Origin: Aeromicrobium sp. Sec7.5
GTDB lineage: Bacteria; Actinomycetota; Actinomycetes; Propionibacteriales; Nocardioidaceae
Direction: 5' to 3'
Length of the DNA stretch: 64,000 bases
NCBI RefSeq assembly: GCF_036867135.1
Contig: NZ_JBAJIJ010000001.1
Coordinates: 1,116,001-1,180,000, forward strand
Shown: positions 8,181-17,287 of the stretch, piece after piece
How the letters are laid out: every line of letters begins with the position of its first letter
How positions within the stretch are numbered: position 1 is the first letter of the stretch
The notes under the pieces: generated by a model
The model's database searches: none
What the model was told of the DNA's origin: nothing
The model's input: the letters and a program-made list of their open reading frames with translations, nothing else
Made by a program: the position numbers and the translations under genes

Positions 8181-9680
8181 TCAGGTGCCGCAGTAGCTGA
8201 CGTACCGACCGAAGTCGGGTGGGGCCGGTTCGGCGAAGCGCTCCAGTCCGGGATGCTCGTCGAAGGGGTGCTGGACGGCCGCCAGGAGCTCGCCGAACGG
8301 CCCGAGGTCGCCCGCGGTCGCGGCGTCGAGCGCTTCCTCGACCCGGTGGTTGCGTGGGACGTAGGCGGGGTTGGTGCGCTCCAACAGCTCCGCGTCGGGA
8401 AGGAGCTCACGCCAACGCGCCAACCACGCGTCGAGGCCAGCCAGGTTGGCGACGAGTCCGCGGAGCGGCTCGGCGTCACCGCGTGCGGCGCCAGCGAGCG
8501 CCCGGAACCCGCTGGTCCAGTCGACGTGGTTCTCGCCCAGCAGCACCAGCAGCTGCTCGCCGAGGTCGACCGCTTCCTCGGTGCCGGACGCGAAGCCGAT
8601 CTTCGCGACCAGGCCCGCCGCGTACGTGGCGCCGTAGCGGGAGCGGAACGCGCCGAGCGCCTGCGTCGCGAGCTCGACGCTGCTGTCCTGGTCGTCGGCG
8701 ATCAGCGGCAGGAGGGTCTCGGCGAACCTGGCGAGGTTCCACTCGGCGACCAGGGGCTGGTTGCCGTAGGCGTAGCGGCCGCCGGTGTCGATCGAGCTGT
8801 GCACGGTGGCGGGGTCGAACGCCTCCATGAAGGAACACGGTCCGTAGTCGATCGTCTCGCCGGAGATCGTCATGTTGTCGGTATTCATCACGCCGTGGAC
8901 GAAACCGATCAGCATCCACCGTGCGACGAGGTCGCCCTGGGCCGTGGCCACGGCCTCGATCAGCGCGAGCGCCGGGTTCGCGGCCTGGGCCGCAACCGGG
9001 TGGTGGCGCGCGATCGCGTGGTCGGCCAGGCGACGCACCAGCTCGACGTCGCCGGTCGCGGCCGCGTACTGGAAGGAGCCGACGCGCAGGTGACTGCTCG
9101 CCACCCGGGCCAGGACGGCGCCTGGCAGATCTCTCTCGCGACGAACCTGGCGTCCGGTGGCCACGACTGCCAGCGATCGCGTCGTCGGTACGCCGAGGGC
9201 GTGCATCGCCTCGCTGGTGAGGTACTCGCGCAGCATCGGCCCGACCGCGGCCCGGCCGTCGCCTCCGCGGGAGAACGGCGTGCGTCCCGAGCCCTTGAGG
9301 TGCAGGTCGTGGAGTCGCCCTTGGGGGTCGCTCAGCTCGCCGACCAGCAACGCGCGGCCATCGCCGAGGCGAGGTGAGTACCCGCCGAACTGGTGTCCGG
9401 CGTAGGCCTGCGCGACTGGGGTGGCGCCCGCCGGCACGAGACTGCCGGTGAGCAGACGCGCCCCGGCGTCGCCGCCCAGCATCTCCGGGTCGATCGCGAG
9501 CTCCGCGGCCAGCGGCTCGTTGAGCACCAGCACCCGAGGGTCGAGGGCCTCCTCGGCCTGCCAGGGGAGGGCAAGCTCGGGCAGCTCCGTCGCGAACCGG
9601 TTCGCGATCGGGAGCAGTTCGGGATTCGTCGTCACCTCGTCGAGCCTACGGACCGCGTCTGGCTCGAGGAGCGGGTTCAC
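8181..9680 (-). CDS. selO: SelO/YdiU family protein adenylyltransferase (AMPylase)
   Basis: 499 residues, the usual SelO length. The pseudokinase features are visible: [19 protein letters not shown] (glycine-rich nucleotide loop), [19 protein letters not shown] (the Lys contacting phosphates), [16 protein letters not shown] (catalytic-loop Asp/Asn) and [16 protein letters not shown] (metal-binding Asp). SelO proteins transfer AMP to Ser/Thr/Tyr of target proteins and take part in oxidative stress responses. The C-terminus ends YCGT with a single Cys, so the CxxC/CxxU redox tail seen in some members is absent. The GTG at 9680 is the chosen start; a GTG about 15 codons downstream is possible. 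Confidence 0.9.
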   Translation of the reverse strand: MNPLLEPDAVRRLDEVTTNPELLPIANRFATELPELALPWQAEEALDPRVLVLNEPLAAELAIDPEMLGGDAGARLLTGSLVPAGATPVAQAYAGHQFGGYSPRLGDGRALLVGELSDPQGRLHDLHLKGSGRTPFSRGGDGRAAVGPMLREYLTSEAMHALGVPTTRSLAVVATGRQVRRERDLPGAVLARVASSHLRVGSFQYAAATGDVELVRRLADHAIARHHPVAAQAANPALALIEAVATAQGDLVARWMLIGFVHGVMNTDNMTISGETIDYGPCSFMEAFDPATVHSSIDTGGRYAYGNQPLVAEWNLARFAETLLPLIADDQDSSVELATQALGAFRSRYGATYAAGLVAKIGFASGTEEAVDLGEQLLVLLGENHVDWTSGFRALAGAARGDAEPLRGLVANLAGLDAWLARWRELLPDAELLERTNPAYVPRNHRVEEALDAATAGDLGPFGELLAAVQHPFDEHPGLERFAEPAPPDFGRYVSYCGT

Positions 9681-9983
9681 GGTGACGGGTTGCAGATCTG
9701 GTCATGGCCCAGCGCACCCTCATGACCTCCGCGTCCGCCCCCGCAGCAGTGGCGTCGCCGGGCCGGCCCCAGCCGCGGCGTCGACACGGTGGCCGCCTGA
9801 CAGGTCCGCGCGCCCAGCGCCGCTGAATCGTGTCTCTCCACCGGCACACGCGCACGGACTGCCCGAGGGCCCGTCCTGGACGGTCAGCTGGGCGAGCCTC
9901 GACCGGCGGCGCAGTCCCTGGACCACACGCCGAGGCCTACGGCGCCGGGATCGAGTCAGGTCGTCACGACGTCACCGTGGCGC
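9681..9983. other. Intergenic region without identifiable gene
   Basis: 303 bp between the start of selO and the end of the SDR gene. Short frames on both strands have no recognisable similarity. No clear hairpin, tRNA or repeat was seen. It must contain the selO promoter, which I cannot place with confidence. Confidence 0.6.
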
Positions 9984-10808
9984 TCAGCCGGCATCGCGCA
10001 GGATCGCCTGGGTCGCCGAGTGGCGCTCGCTGCGGCGGTCCAGGTAGGGATTGAGCACGCCGCGCAGAACCGACATCGGGCTCCACCGTCGTGGCGCGAT
10101 GACGCGGGGTGCTCGGCGCTCGATACCCCGAACGATCACCCCGCCCGCGACCCGTGGCTCGAGCTTCTTCATGAGGACCTGCGGGAACGTCGCCTTGAGG
10201 CGGGCGCCGATCGGGTCGGCGAAGGCATCGTGCGTCATGGCCGTGTCGATGAATCCGAAGTACGCGACCGTCGCGGAGGCGCCGTGCTGGACCAGCTCGC
10301 TGCGCAGCGCTCGGCCGTACTGCTCCACCGCGGCCTTGGACATGGCGTAGGGCGCCACCAGCATGCCATTGGAGAAGGCGTAGATCGACGACACGACGAC
10401 GACGTGCCCCCCGTTGGCGGTGATGTGCGGCAGGGCGGCTCGGACGGTCCGGTGGACGCCGTGGATGTTGACGTCGATCACGCGCTCGAACTCGCCCGCG
10501 CTCATGGCCCGGATGGTCGCCGGCTGGTTGGCGATCCCGGCGTTGGCCACGACGACGTCGAGGCGACCGAGCTGGGCCACGACCTGGGTCACGATGTCCT
10601 CCATCGCGGCCGAGCTCGTCACGTCCGCGACCAGGCCGATCGCGCCTTCTCCGAGCATCTTGGCCGCCATCGAGGTCGCCTCGGGATCGAGGTCGACGAT
10701 CGCGACTCGAGCTCCTCGCTCGAGCAGCGCGCGGGCGGTCTCCAAACCGATTCCGCGGGCGCCGCCGGTGACGAGGGCGACCTTGGAGGTGAGGGGGTAG
10801 GCGCTCAT
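9984..10808 (-). CDS. Short-chain dehydrogenase/reductase (SDR)
   Basis: 274 residues. TGGARGIG (about 15-22) is the NAD(P)-binding TGxxxGxG motif, D60-type adenine contact is in LVADVT, VVANAGIA is the NAG motif, and S-(12)-Y-x3-K is VSSIYAFSNGMLVAPYAMSK with the catalytic Tyr and Lys. The C-terminal extension resembles SDRs of the mymA/sadH type that act beside flavin monooxygenases. It starts at the ATG at 10808, overlapping the hydrolase stop by 4 bp, and is the third gene of the monooxygenase operon. The likely role is oxidation or reduction of an alcohol or ketone produced in the pathway; the substrate is unknown. Confidence 0.88.
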   Translation of the reverse strand: MSAYPLTSKVALVTGGARGIGLETARALLERGARVAIVDLDPEATSMAAKMLGEGAIGLVADVTSSAAMEDIVTQVVAQLGRLDVVVANAGIANQPATIRAMSAGEFERVIDVNIHGVHRTVRAALPHITANGGHVVVVSSIYAFSNGMLVAPYAMSKAAVEQYGRALRSELVQHGASATVAYFGFIDTAMTHDAFADPIGARLKATFPQVLMKKLEPRVAGGVIVRGIERRAPRVIAPRRWSPMSVLRGVLNPYLDRRSERHSATQAILRDAG

Positions 10809-11752
10809 GAGTGAACCGTTCTCTCGCGGGGACTGCTCGACCGGCCGAGGTGCCGATCGAGGAAGGTGATCTGGTCGCACAGGGCCTGTTGCTGCCAGGG
10901 GCCGTCGTAGACGTCGAAGTGGTCGACCGGGTAGGACAGCAGCTCGGCGGTCCCGGCGGCTCGGCGGACCACCTCGACTGCCGCGGCCGGAGGGGCCACC
11001 GCGTCGTTCTCGCCGACCTGTACCAGCAGGGGGAACCTCGCGCGCCGCGCTTGACGCAGGGGCCGGCTGAAGGCCACGGTCAGCGCCGCACGGGCGCCGA
11101 CCAGGTTGCGCCAGGTCGGACCCGCGACTGCGGTGTAACCGGCCACGGCCCCGGGCGCAGTGATGATCGCGACCGATCCGGGTTCGCCGACGACGGGCAG
11201 GTAGTGGGGCTGTCGGGATGTCAGGGCCCGCGCGACGTCCCGCAGCCCGTGAACCAGCAGAGGCGCGAGGCGACGGACACCGCCGTGCCGCGCGATCGCC
11301 AGCAGGGCGGCCCGACCGTCCATCGCCGGTGTCAGGGAGATCGCTGCAGCGACCCGTCGGTCCTGGACGGCCACCGGGAGCACGTGCCCGCCGGAGTACG
11401 ACGTTCCCCACAGAATGATGCGGTCGGGGTCGACGCCGACGAGCCGGCGGGCCGCGGCAATCGCGGCGTGGTAGTCGGCACGTTGGCGGCGGTACGACAC
11501 GAGCTGGCGAGGCTCGCCGCCCGAGGCGCCGAAGCCGCGGTAGTCGAAGAGCAGCACGTCCAGGCCCGCCGCCGCGAGCCCCTCGGCGTACCCGAGGAGT
11601 CCGGTGTCGCGGGTGCCCCCGAAACCGTGCGCCATCACGACGCACGGCCGGCCCCTTGACCCGTCATCCGCGGGCACTCGTGCGACGAAGTGCCACGCGG
11701 CACACCTCACGCCGTCGCTGCTGAACGTGAGGTCTTGGCGCACGACGTTCAT
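10805..11752 (-). CDS. Alpha/beta hydrolase
   Basis: 315 residues. The oxyanion region is VMAHGFGGTRD, the nucleophile elbow is WGTSYSGG (G-x-S-x-G), the acid is in VGENDAVAPP and the His in YPVDHFDVYDG. The overall pattern resembles the dienelactone-hydrolase or acyl-esterase group more than lipases. It is coupled by 4-bp overlaps both to the upstream monooxygenase and the downstream SDR. In a Baeyer-Villiger pathway such an enzyme would open the ester or lactone made by the monooxygenase (inference). In M. tuberculosis the equivalent slot next to mymA is occupied by lipR, a different hydrolase subfamily. Confidence 0.87.
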   Translation of the reverse strand: MNVVRQDLTFSSDGVRCAAWHFVARVPADDGSRGRPCVVMAHGFGGTRDTGLLGYAEGLAAAGLDVLLFDYRGFGASGGEPRQLVSYRRQRADYHAAIAAARRLVGVDPDRIILWGTSYSGGHVLPVAVQDRRVAAAISLTPAMDGRAALLAIARHGGVRRLAPLLVHGLRDVARALTSRQPHYLPVVGEPGSVAIITAPGAVAGYTAVAGPTWRNLVGARAALTVAFSRPLRQARRARFPLLVQVGENDAVAPPAAAVEVVRRAAGTAELLSYPVDHFDVYDGPWQQQALCDQITFLDRHLGRSSSPRERTVHS

Positions 11753-13230
11753 GCGGTGGTCAGGGTCGTGGCCGGGGACTCGAAATGCAGCAGGCCGTCG
11801 TCGATCGGCTCCTCCACGAGCATCCGGCAGTCGCGCCCGTAGTGCATGAGCACCTTCCACGGCTCCTTCGAGCCCTGGCGCGGCAGGGTGTCCTTGGCCC
11901 GCTGGACGTATCCGGACTGGAGCTGGTCGAGCATCCCGATGTCGAGGCGGGAGCCCTCCTCGTCGCGGGGTGTGGCGACGGTGTGGCCCGCGTCGTCCAT
12001 CTGCTGCATCAGGCGGCACAGGTACTCGCCGGCGATGTCGGACTTCAGGGTCCACGGCGCGTTCGTGTACCCGAAGATCCACGCCAGGTTCGGGACGCCT
12101 TCGACGAGCACGCCCTTGTACGTCAGCTGGTCGTGCAGCTCCTTGGCCTCACCGTCGACGAACAGCTTCAGCCCGCCGAGCATCTGCACCTTCAGGCCGG
12201 TGGCGGTGATGATGACGTCGGCCTCCAGCTCCTGCCCGGACTCCAGCAGGATGCCGCGGGGCGTGAACCTGTCGACATGGTCGGTCACGACCGAGGCTGC
12301 TCCGCTGGCGAGGGCGTCGAACAGGTCGCCGTTCGGCACGGCGCAGAGCCGCTCGTCCCAGGGCATGTAGGTCGGCGAGAAGTGGCTCATGTCGACGTTG
12401 GGTCCGACCTTGCGACGAACCTGGGAGAGCAGGAACCGGCGCATCGTCCTGGGCCAACGTCGGCAGGCGAGGTAGAGCCCACGGTGCACGAGGATGTTGC
12501 GCTGACGAGAAATCGCGTACACCCAGGAGTCCGGCAGGAACCGGTTGAGGACGCCGGAGATGCTGTCGACAGCGGGCACCGACAGCACGTACGACGGCGA
12601 TCGTTGGAGCATCGTGACGTGCTCGGCTGTGCCGGCCATCGAGGGGACCAGGGTCACCGCAGTGGCGCCACTGCCGATGACCACGACCTTCTTGCCGCTG
12701 TAGTCGAGGTCCTCGGGCCACCGTTGCGGGTGGACGACGAGCCCCTCGAACTCGCCGGCCCCGGGGAACGTCGGCTCGTGACCCCGGTCGAAGTCGTAGT
12801 AGCCCGTGCAGCTGACGAGGTAGCCGCACGTGTACGAGCGGGTCTCGCCGCTGGCCTCGTGCACTGCGGTCACGGTCCACTGTGACTGCGCGGTCGACCA
12901 GTCGGCGCGGACGACCTGCATCCCGAAGTGGATCTTCTCGTCGATGCCGTGCTCGGCCGCCGTGTCGGCGATGTACTGGCGAATGGATCCGCCGTCGGCA
13001 AGCACCTTGCGGTCGTTCCACGGGCGGAACTTGTAGCCGAAGGTCAGCATGTCGGAGTCGGAACGGATTCCGGGGTACTGGAAGAGGTCCCAGGTGCCTC
13101 CCAGTCGGTCACGCCGCTCGAGGATCGCCACCTCCTTGTCGGGGAACTGCCGGGCCAGCTGGCAGGCGGTGCCAATGCCCGAGAGGCCGGCTCCGATGAT
13201 CAGGACGTCGAGGTGGGGGGTCGTGGACAT
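11749..13230 (-). CDS. Flavin-containing (Baeyer-Villiger-type) monooxygenase, MymA-like
   Basis: 493 residues. The FAD motif is VLIIGAGLSGIGTACQL, the NADPH motif is VVVIGSGATAVTLVPSM, and DRLGGTWDLFQYPGIRSDSD contains the conserved GG-T-W-x-YPG-x-R-x-D segment of these monooxygenases. IITATGLKVQ is the ATG motif. The enzyme inserts oxygen into ketones or oxidises N/S centres using O2 and NADPH. It starts at the ATG at 13230; the longer open frame before it runs into the regulatory gap. It is the first gene of a three-gene operon (monooxygenase, hydrolase, SDR) divergent from an AraC regulator, the architecture of the mymA/virS locus of M. tuberculosis, which responds to acid. Confidence 0.9.
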   Translation of the reverse strand: MSTTPHLDVLIIGAGLSGIGTACQLARQFPDKEVAILERRDRLGGTWDLFQYPGIRSDSDMLTFGYKFRPWNDRKVLADGGSIRQYIADTAAEHGIDEKIHFGMQVVRADWSTAQSQWTVTAVHEASGETRSYTCGYLVSCTGYYDFDRGHEPTFPGAGEFEGLVVHPQRWPEDLDYSGKKVVVIGSGATAVTLVPSMAGTAEHVTMLQRSPSYVLSVPAVDSISGVLNRFLPDSWVYAISRQRNILVHRGLYLACRRWPRTMRRFLLSQVRRKVGPNVDMSHFSPTYMPWDERLCAVPNGDLFDALASGAASVVTDHVDRFTPRGILLESGQELEADVIITATGLKVQMLGGLKLFVDGEAKELHDQLTYKGVLVEGVPNLAWIFGYTNAPWTLKSDIAGEYLCRLMQQMDDAGHTVATPRDEEGSRLDIGMLDQLQSGYVQRAKDTLPRQGSKEPWKVLMHYGRDCRMLVEEPIDDGLLHFESPATTLTTA

Positions 13231-13264
13231 GAGTTCAGCGTCGCCGCCACTGGACGAACAGGTC

Positions 13265-13291
13265 TTGACACGGCACGACATACTTTTGACA
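13265..13291. promoter_or_regulatory. Candidate AraC-type operator: two TTGACA direct repeats 21 bp apart
   Basis: TTGACA at 13265-13270 and again at 13286-13291, start-to-start distance 21 bp (two helical turns), both preceded by T and on the same strand. AraC-family activators commonly bind direct repeats about 21 bp apart. The pair sits in the 82-bp gap between the monooxygenase operon and its divergent AraC gene. One or both copies might instead be -35 boxes. Confidence 0.5.
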
Positions 13292-13312
13292 GTTGCGGAC
13301 AGGAGGACCGAT

Positions 13313-14329
13313 GTGGCAAGCCTCATCCGCGCGACCAACCTCTGGGGTTACGCCGAGGTCGTCCGCGAGCTCGGGGGCGATCCGGACGAGCTCTGCGCGA
13401 GGTTCCACCTTCCCGCGGGCGTGGCCCGAGAGCAGGAGGCGTTCGTGGCGTTCGACGCGTTCGTGCGGTGCCTGGAGGCCGCGGCCACCGAGCTCGCGTG
13501 TCCGGACTTCGGCCTGCGAGTCTCGAAGTGGCAGGGGCTGGACATCCTCGGACCCGTTGCAGTCATCGCCCGCAACGCCCCAACGGTGCACGATGGCCTG
13601 ACGTCGGTCGCGCGCTACCTCTACGTCCATTCCCCAGCGCTCGAGCTGGCGATGCAGCCTCGCCCGGCCGGAGCGGGCCTGCGGTTCACCTACACCGTGC
13701 GGGAGTCGACGCTCACGCACCTTCGCCAGGGCTACGAGCTCAGCATGGCCAACGCGGCGCGCATCGTGCGCCTGCTGGGTGGCGCAGGTGCGGGCCCGAG
13801 CCTGGTGTCCTTCCTCCACCCGCGGCAGGGGCCGCAGGCCGCCTATGAAGAGGCCCTCGGATGTCCGGTGCGTTTCGAGCAGCCGTGGTGCGGTTTCGAG
13901 ATCGGCGCCGACCTGGCGACCCGGTCGATCGACGGCTCCCACCCCGAGACCAGGCGCATGGCCACGATGTACCTCGAGTCGACCTACGCACCCGGTTCGG
14001 CCACCTGGAACCAGCGGGTCGCTGAGCTGGCGCGTCGACTGCTTCCCACCGGGAACTGCACGGCCACCGCGATCGCGGAACAGCTGGCCGTGCACCCGCG
14101 CACCCTGCAGCGGCTCCTGGCGGCCGAGGGGGATCGGTGTCAGGACGTCATCGAGCGCGTCAGGCGGGACCAGGCGGCGGCCTACCTGGCAGATCCACGC
14201 CTGCACCTGAGTCAGATCGCCGGCCTGCTCGGCTATTCCGAGCAGAGCACGCTCAACCGTTCGTCTCGGCGGTGGTTCGGGACGACGCCACGCCAGTACC
14301 GCGCTGAGGTGACTCGCTCGGCCCCGTGA
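13313..14329 (+). CDS. AraC-family transcriptional regulator, VirS-like
   Basis: 338 residues. The N-terminal Arabinose_bd-type domain (about 1-190) includes the VFVAFDAFVRCLEAA and DFGLRVSKWQGLDILGPVA segments seen in OruR/VirS relatives. The C-terminal AraC HTH pair lies about residues 245-335, with TAIAEQLAVHPRTLQRLL as the first HTH and LSQIAGLLGYSEQSTLNRSSRRWFG as the second. The start is the GTG at 13313, since AGGAGG (13301-13306) sits 6 nt upstream; an ATG at 13311 is in another frame and gives a short dead end. It likely activates the divergent monooxygenase operon. Confidence 0.88.
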   Translation: MASLIRATNLWGYAEVVRELGGDPDELCARFHLPAGVAREQEAFVAFDAFVRCLEAAATELACPDFGLRVSKWQGLDILGPVAVIARNAPTVHDGLTSVARYLYVHSPALELAMQPRPAGAGLRFTYTVRESTLTHLRQGYELSMANAARIVRLLGGAGAGPSLVSFLHPRQGPQAAYEEALGCPVRFEQPWCGFEIGADLATRSIDGSHPETRRMATMYLESTYAPGSATWNQRVAELARRLLPTGNCTATAIAEQLAVHPRTLQRLLAAEGDRCQDVIERVRRDQAAAYLADPRLHLSQIAGLLGYSEQSTLNRSSRRWFGTTPRQYRAEVTRSAP

Positions 14330-14493
14330 ACATCGTCGGGGTCGTGCGGACGACGGCGTCACGCCCGACGCCGGCGAGATCGTTGGCCCGAGCCGTATCG
14401 CGCTGACGAGCGCCCGCCAACGAGCGGCGGGGATCGATGCCGGACCGGACCAGATCGGCGTCGAGCAGCCGCATGAGGGCGTCAGAACCCGCG

Positions 14494-15852
14494 TCAGTAG
14501 CCGCGGCCGGGGTTGAGGATGCCGGACGGGTCGAAGGCCGTCTTGATCCGATGCATGAGGGCCCGCTCGGCGGCGCCGACCTGGCGCTCGAGGTAGTCGA
14601 TCTTGAGCGAACCGATGCCGTGCTCGCCACTGACGGTCCCGCCGAGGTCGATGGCCGCCAGGACGATCTGGTCGAAGCATGCGTAGGCGCGCTCGGCAGC
14701 GCCGGCCTCCGTGGCGTCGTAGACGATCGTGGGGTGCAGGTTGCCGTCCGCGGCGTGTCCGAAGACGCCGACGGTGACGCCGTGCTCGGCTGCTGCCTTC
14801 GCGATCCGCGCCTCGAGATCGGGCAGGCGATGGATCGGCACGCAGACGTCGTCGAGCAGGGTGGTGCCGAGTCGTTCGAGTGCCGTGAGCGCCACGCGGC
14901 GGGCTTCCATCAGGGCCGTGCCCTCGTCGGTGTCGTCGGTGTGGAAGGCCGCGAGGGCACCGTGGGCGGCTGCGACCTCGACCACGGCGGCGATCTCGGC
15001 GGCGTGATCGCTTCCATCGGTGACCACGAGCAGAGTGGGCACCTCGTCGAGGCCCATCCGCGTCATCAGGTTGACCGCGCGCACGGTGGTCTCGTCCATC
15101 AGCTCGACGGCGCTGGGCCGCGCCACCCGCTCGATCGCCAGCACGGCCTCGACGGCGGCTGCAACGGTGGGGAAGGTGAGCGCGGCCGTGGCAGTGCCGG
15201 GCGATGCGGGCAGCAGGCGCACGGTCGCCTCGACGACGACACCGAGGGTGCCCTCCGAGCCGACGACCAGACGGGTCAGGTCCAGCCCGGCGACGTCCTT
15301 GTGAGTCGCTCGGCCGGTGCGGATCGTCTCGCCCCCAGCCAGCACCACGGTGAGTGCAAGCGTGTGATCTGCGGTGACGCCGTACTTCGCGCAGCACATG
15401 CCGCCGGCGTTGGTCGCGATGTTGCCGCCGATCGACGAGATGGCCCGGCTGCCGGGGTCGGGTGCGTAGAAGAGTCCGTGCTCCCGAGCGGCAGCGTCGA
15501 GGTCGGCATTGAGCACGCCCGGTCCGACGGTGGCCGTGCGCGCGACGGGGTCGATGGTCAGGGCCGTCAAACGCGACACGTCGAGCACGATGCAGCCGTC
15601 GAGAGCGTTCGCGGCACCGGCCAGGCCCGTTCCTGCTCCGCGGATGACCACGGGAGCTGCGTGCTGATCAGCGATGGTCAGGACCGTCACGACGTCGGCC
15701 GCGTCGCCGGCACGCACGACGGCCAGCGGCCTGCCCGCGACGGCGACCAGACACTGGTCGCGGCGGTACGCCTCCATCGACGTCGGCTCGGTGATGACCC
15801 GGCCGGCCAGGGCGTCGACCAGCTCCTCGAGCAGCCCATCGGCCAGGCTCAT
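14494..15852 (-). CDS. FAD-linked oxidase, GlcD / D-lactate dehydrogenase-like
   Basis: 452 residues. The FAD-binding type 4 domain (about 30-210) has PVVIRGAGTGLAGAANAL and SIGGNIATNAGGMCCAKYG, which contacts the pyrophosphate. The FAD-oxidase C domain carries VFGHAADGNLHPTIVY and TVSGEHGIGSLKIDYL, both typical of 2-hydroxyacid dehydrogenases. It would oxidise a D-2-hydroxy acid such as glycolate or lactate; which one is not determinable. It starts at the ATG at 15852 and overlaps the stop of the GntR regulator by 4 bp, so regulator and enzyme are one operon. Confidence 0.88.
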   Translation of the reverse strand: MSLADGLLEELVDALAGRVITEPTSMEAYRRDQCLVAVAGRPLAVVRAGDAADVVTVLTIADQHAAPVVIRGAGTGLAGAANALDGCIVLDVSRLTALTIDPVARTATVGPGVLNADLDAAAREHGLFYAPDPGSRAISSIGGNIATNAGGMCCAKYGVTADHTLALTVVLAGGETIRTGRATHKDVAGLDLTRLVVGSEGTLGVVVEATVRLLPASPGTATAALTFPTVAAAVEAVLAIERVARPSAVELMDETTVRAVNLMTRMGLDEVPTLLVVTDGSDHAAEIAAVVEVAAAHGALAAFHTDDTDEGTALMEARRVALTALERLGTTLLDDVCVPIHRLPDLEARIAKAAAEHGVTVGVFGHAADGNLHPTIVYDATEAGAAERAYACFDQIVLAAIDLGGTVSGEHGIGSLKIDYLERQVGAAERALMHRIKTAFDPSGILNPGRGY

Positions 15853-16559
15853 GACTCGGTGACGGGCTCGTAGAAGCCGCGGATGTGCGCCACGACGAGA
15901 TCGGCGGCGCGCCTTTGGGCGCCCGAGTCGAGGGCCGTCACGATCGCCTCGTGCTCGTCGCAAAGGCCGCTCAGCACCGAGACCGGATCGCCATGCTCGC
16001 TCAGGGCCGTGCGAAGGTAGCCCGCGATCGTGCCGCGCATGACCTCCACCACGAGACCGATAGCGGCATTCCCGCCCGCATGGGCCAGGCTGACGTGAAA
16101 GTCGACGTCGGCGAGGTGGAAGGCCTCGATGTCGCCGGCGTCGGCGGCGACGCGCATGATCTTCAGGCACTCGCGCGTCGAGGCCGGCACGACGTTGACG
16201 GACTGGACCGCGTCACGCTCGAGCAGCACGCGAAGTGCAACCAGGTCGGGCAGCGTCACAGCCGAGACCCGCAGGGCGGTCGTCAGCGCTGAGGCCGCCG
16301 TCGAGGCAAGGCGGTCGTGGGTCACTCGCGGGCGAGAGGTCGATACCGACTCGGCGCCGGTCACCAAGCCCTGTGACTGGAGGACCCGCAGCGCCTCACG
16401 CACACTGGACCGCCCGACGCCGAAGGTGCTCGCCAGGTCGGACTCCGTCGGCAGCTCCTCGCCAGGAGGGAGGTCGCCGACGACGATCGCCTCACGCAGT
16501 CGCGAGGCGATCTCCAGGCTCAGCGGCAACCGTGCGACCGGCGCGAGATGGGTGGACAT
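15849..16559 (-). CDS. GntR-family regulator, FadR subfamily
   Basis: 236 residues. The winged HTH (about 12-75) is visible: SLEIASRLREAIVVGDL, then LPTESDLASTFGVGRSSVREALRVLQSQGLV. The FCD effector domain (about 90-225) is all-helical, with ADVDFHVSLAHAGGN giving metal or ligand-binding D/H residues. It starts at the ATG at 16559; a TTG further upstream lies inside the operator and is unlikely. Known relatives repress adjacent carboxylate catabolic genes until the acid is present. A consensus operator sits 38 bp upstream, so autoregulation and control of the divergent hydrolase are likely. Confidence 0.9.
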   Translation of the reverse strand: MSTHLAPVARLPLSLEIASRLREAIVVGDLPPGEELPTESDLASTFGVGRSSVREALRVLQSQGLVTGAESVSTSRPRVTHDRLASTAASALTTALRVSAVTLPDLVALRVLLERDAVQSVNVVPASTRECLKIMRVAADAGDIEAFHLADVDFHVSLAHAGGNAAIGLVVEVMRGTIAGYLRTALSEHGDPVSVLSGLCDEHEAIVTALDSGAQRRAADLVVAHIRGFYEPVTES

Positions 16560-16595
16560 GCGAGTCACTGTAGCGCTTGCCCGCCCGCTTGCCTG

Positions 16596-16608
16596 CTTGT
16601 CAGACAAG
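16596..16608. promoter_or_regulatory. FadR-type GntR operator palindrome
   Basis: CTTGTC-A-GACAAG is a perfect 6-1-6 palindrome, and its core TTGTCAGACAA fits the FadR-subfamily consensus TnGTnnnACnA exactly. It lies between the GntR gene (start 16559, minus) and the cysteine hydrolase gene (start 16673, plus), so one operator could control both directions. Confidence 0.8.
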
Positions 16609-16672
16609 TGGTTGACTCAGGGGCGTGATGCGATCCACATCACATTCCTGATGGTCCACCTGGAGGTCCGCC

Positions 16673-17287
16673 ATGTCCGAGCAGCTCACCCTTGACCCCG
16701 CCACCACGGCCGTCGTGCTGATCGAGTACCAGAACGAGTTCACCACTCCCGGCGGCGTGCTCCACGACCCTGTCGCAGCGGTCATGGAGAAGACCGGCAT
16801 GCTCGCCAACACGGTTGCCTTCGTCGAGCAGGCCCGCGCCGCCGGCGTGACGATCATGCACGCCCCGATCACGTTCGCTCCCGGGTACGGCGAGCTCACG
16901 CGCCACCCGTACGGGATCCTCGCCGGGGTCGTGAACGGCAAGGCCTTCGAGAAGGGCAGCTGGGGCGCGGCCATCGTCGATGACCTCGCGCCGACCGAGG
17001 ACGACATCCTGATCGAGGGCAAGCGTGGGCTCGACACCTTTGCCAGCACCAACCTCGACTTCATCCTGCGCAGCAAGGGCATCACCACGGTGATCCTCGC
17101 CGGATTCCTCACCAACTGCTGCGTCGAGTCGACGATGCGTTCGGCCTACGAGAACGGCTATCGCGTGATCACGTTGACCGACTGTGCGGCCGCGACGTCC
17201 GTCGAGGAGCACGACAACGCCATCACGTACGACTTCCCGATGTTCTCGCTGCCGATGGAGTCGAAAGCCGTCGCCGCGGCGCTCTGA
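16673..17287 (+). CDS. Isochorismatase-family cysteine hydrolase
   Basis: 204 residues. The triad positions are readable: IEYQNEF (about 22-28) where Glu occupies the usual Asp position, the Lys in IEGKRGLDTF, and the Cys nucleophile in AGFLTNCCVESTMRSA. The cis-peptide region is GFLTN. Members hydrolyse amides, ureas or enol ethers; the IEYQNEF variant is a known subgroup whose substrate I cannot name. The ATG at 16673 has GGAGG 6 nt upstream. It is divergent from the GntR-oxidase operon and shares the palindromic operator, so hydrolase and hydroxyacid oxidase are probably in one catabolic route. Confidence 0.85.
   Translation: MSEQLTLDPATTAVVLIEYQNEFTTPGGVLHDPVAAVMEKTGMLANTVAFVEQARAAGVTIMHAPITFAPGYGELTRHPYGILAGVVNGKAFEKGSWGAAIVDDLAPTEDDILIEGKRGLDTFASTNLDFILRSKGITTVILAGFLTNCCVESTMRSAYENGYRVITLTDCAAATSVEEHDNAITYDFPMFSLPMESKAVAAAL

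Noticed and set aside
13311..13601. ATG at 13311 as start of the AraC gene
   Set aside because: It is in another frame; the GTG at 13313 continues into the full regulator and is spaced correctly from AGGAGG.
14330..14493. Minus-strand frame between the AraC gene and the oxidase
   Set aside because: The frame (ALMRLLDADLVRSGIDPRRS) has no family I know and no ribosome site; left unannotated.
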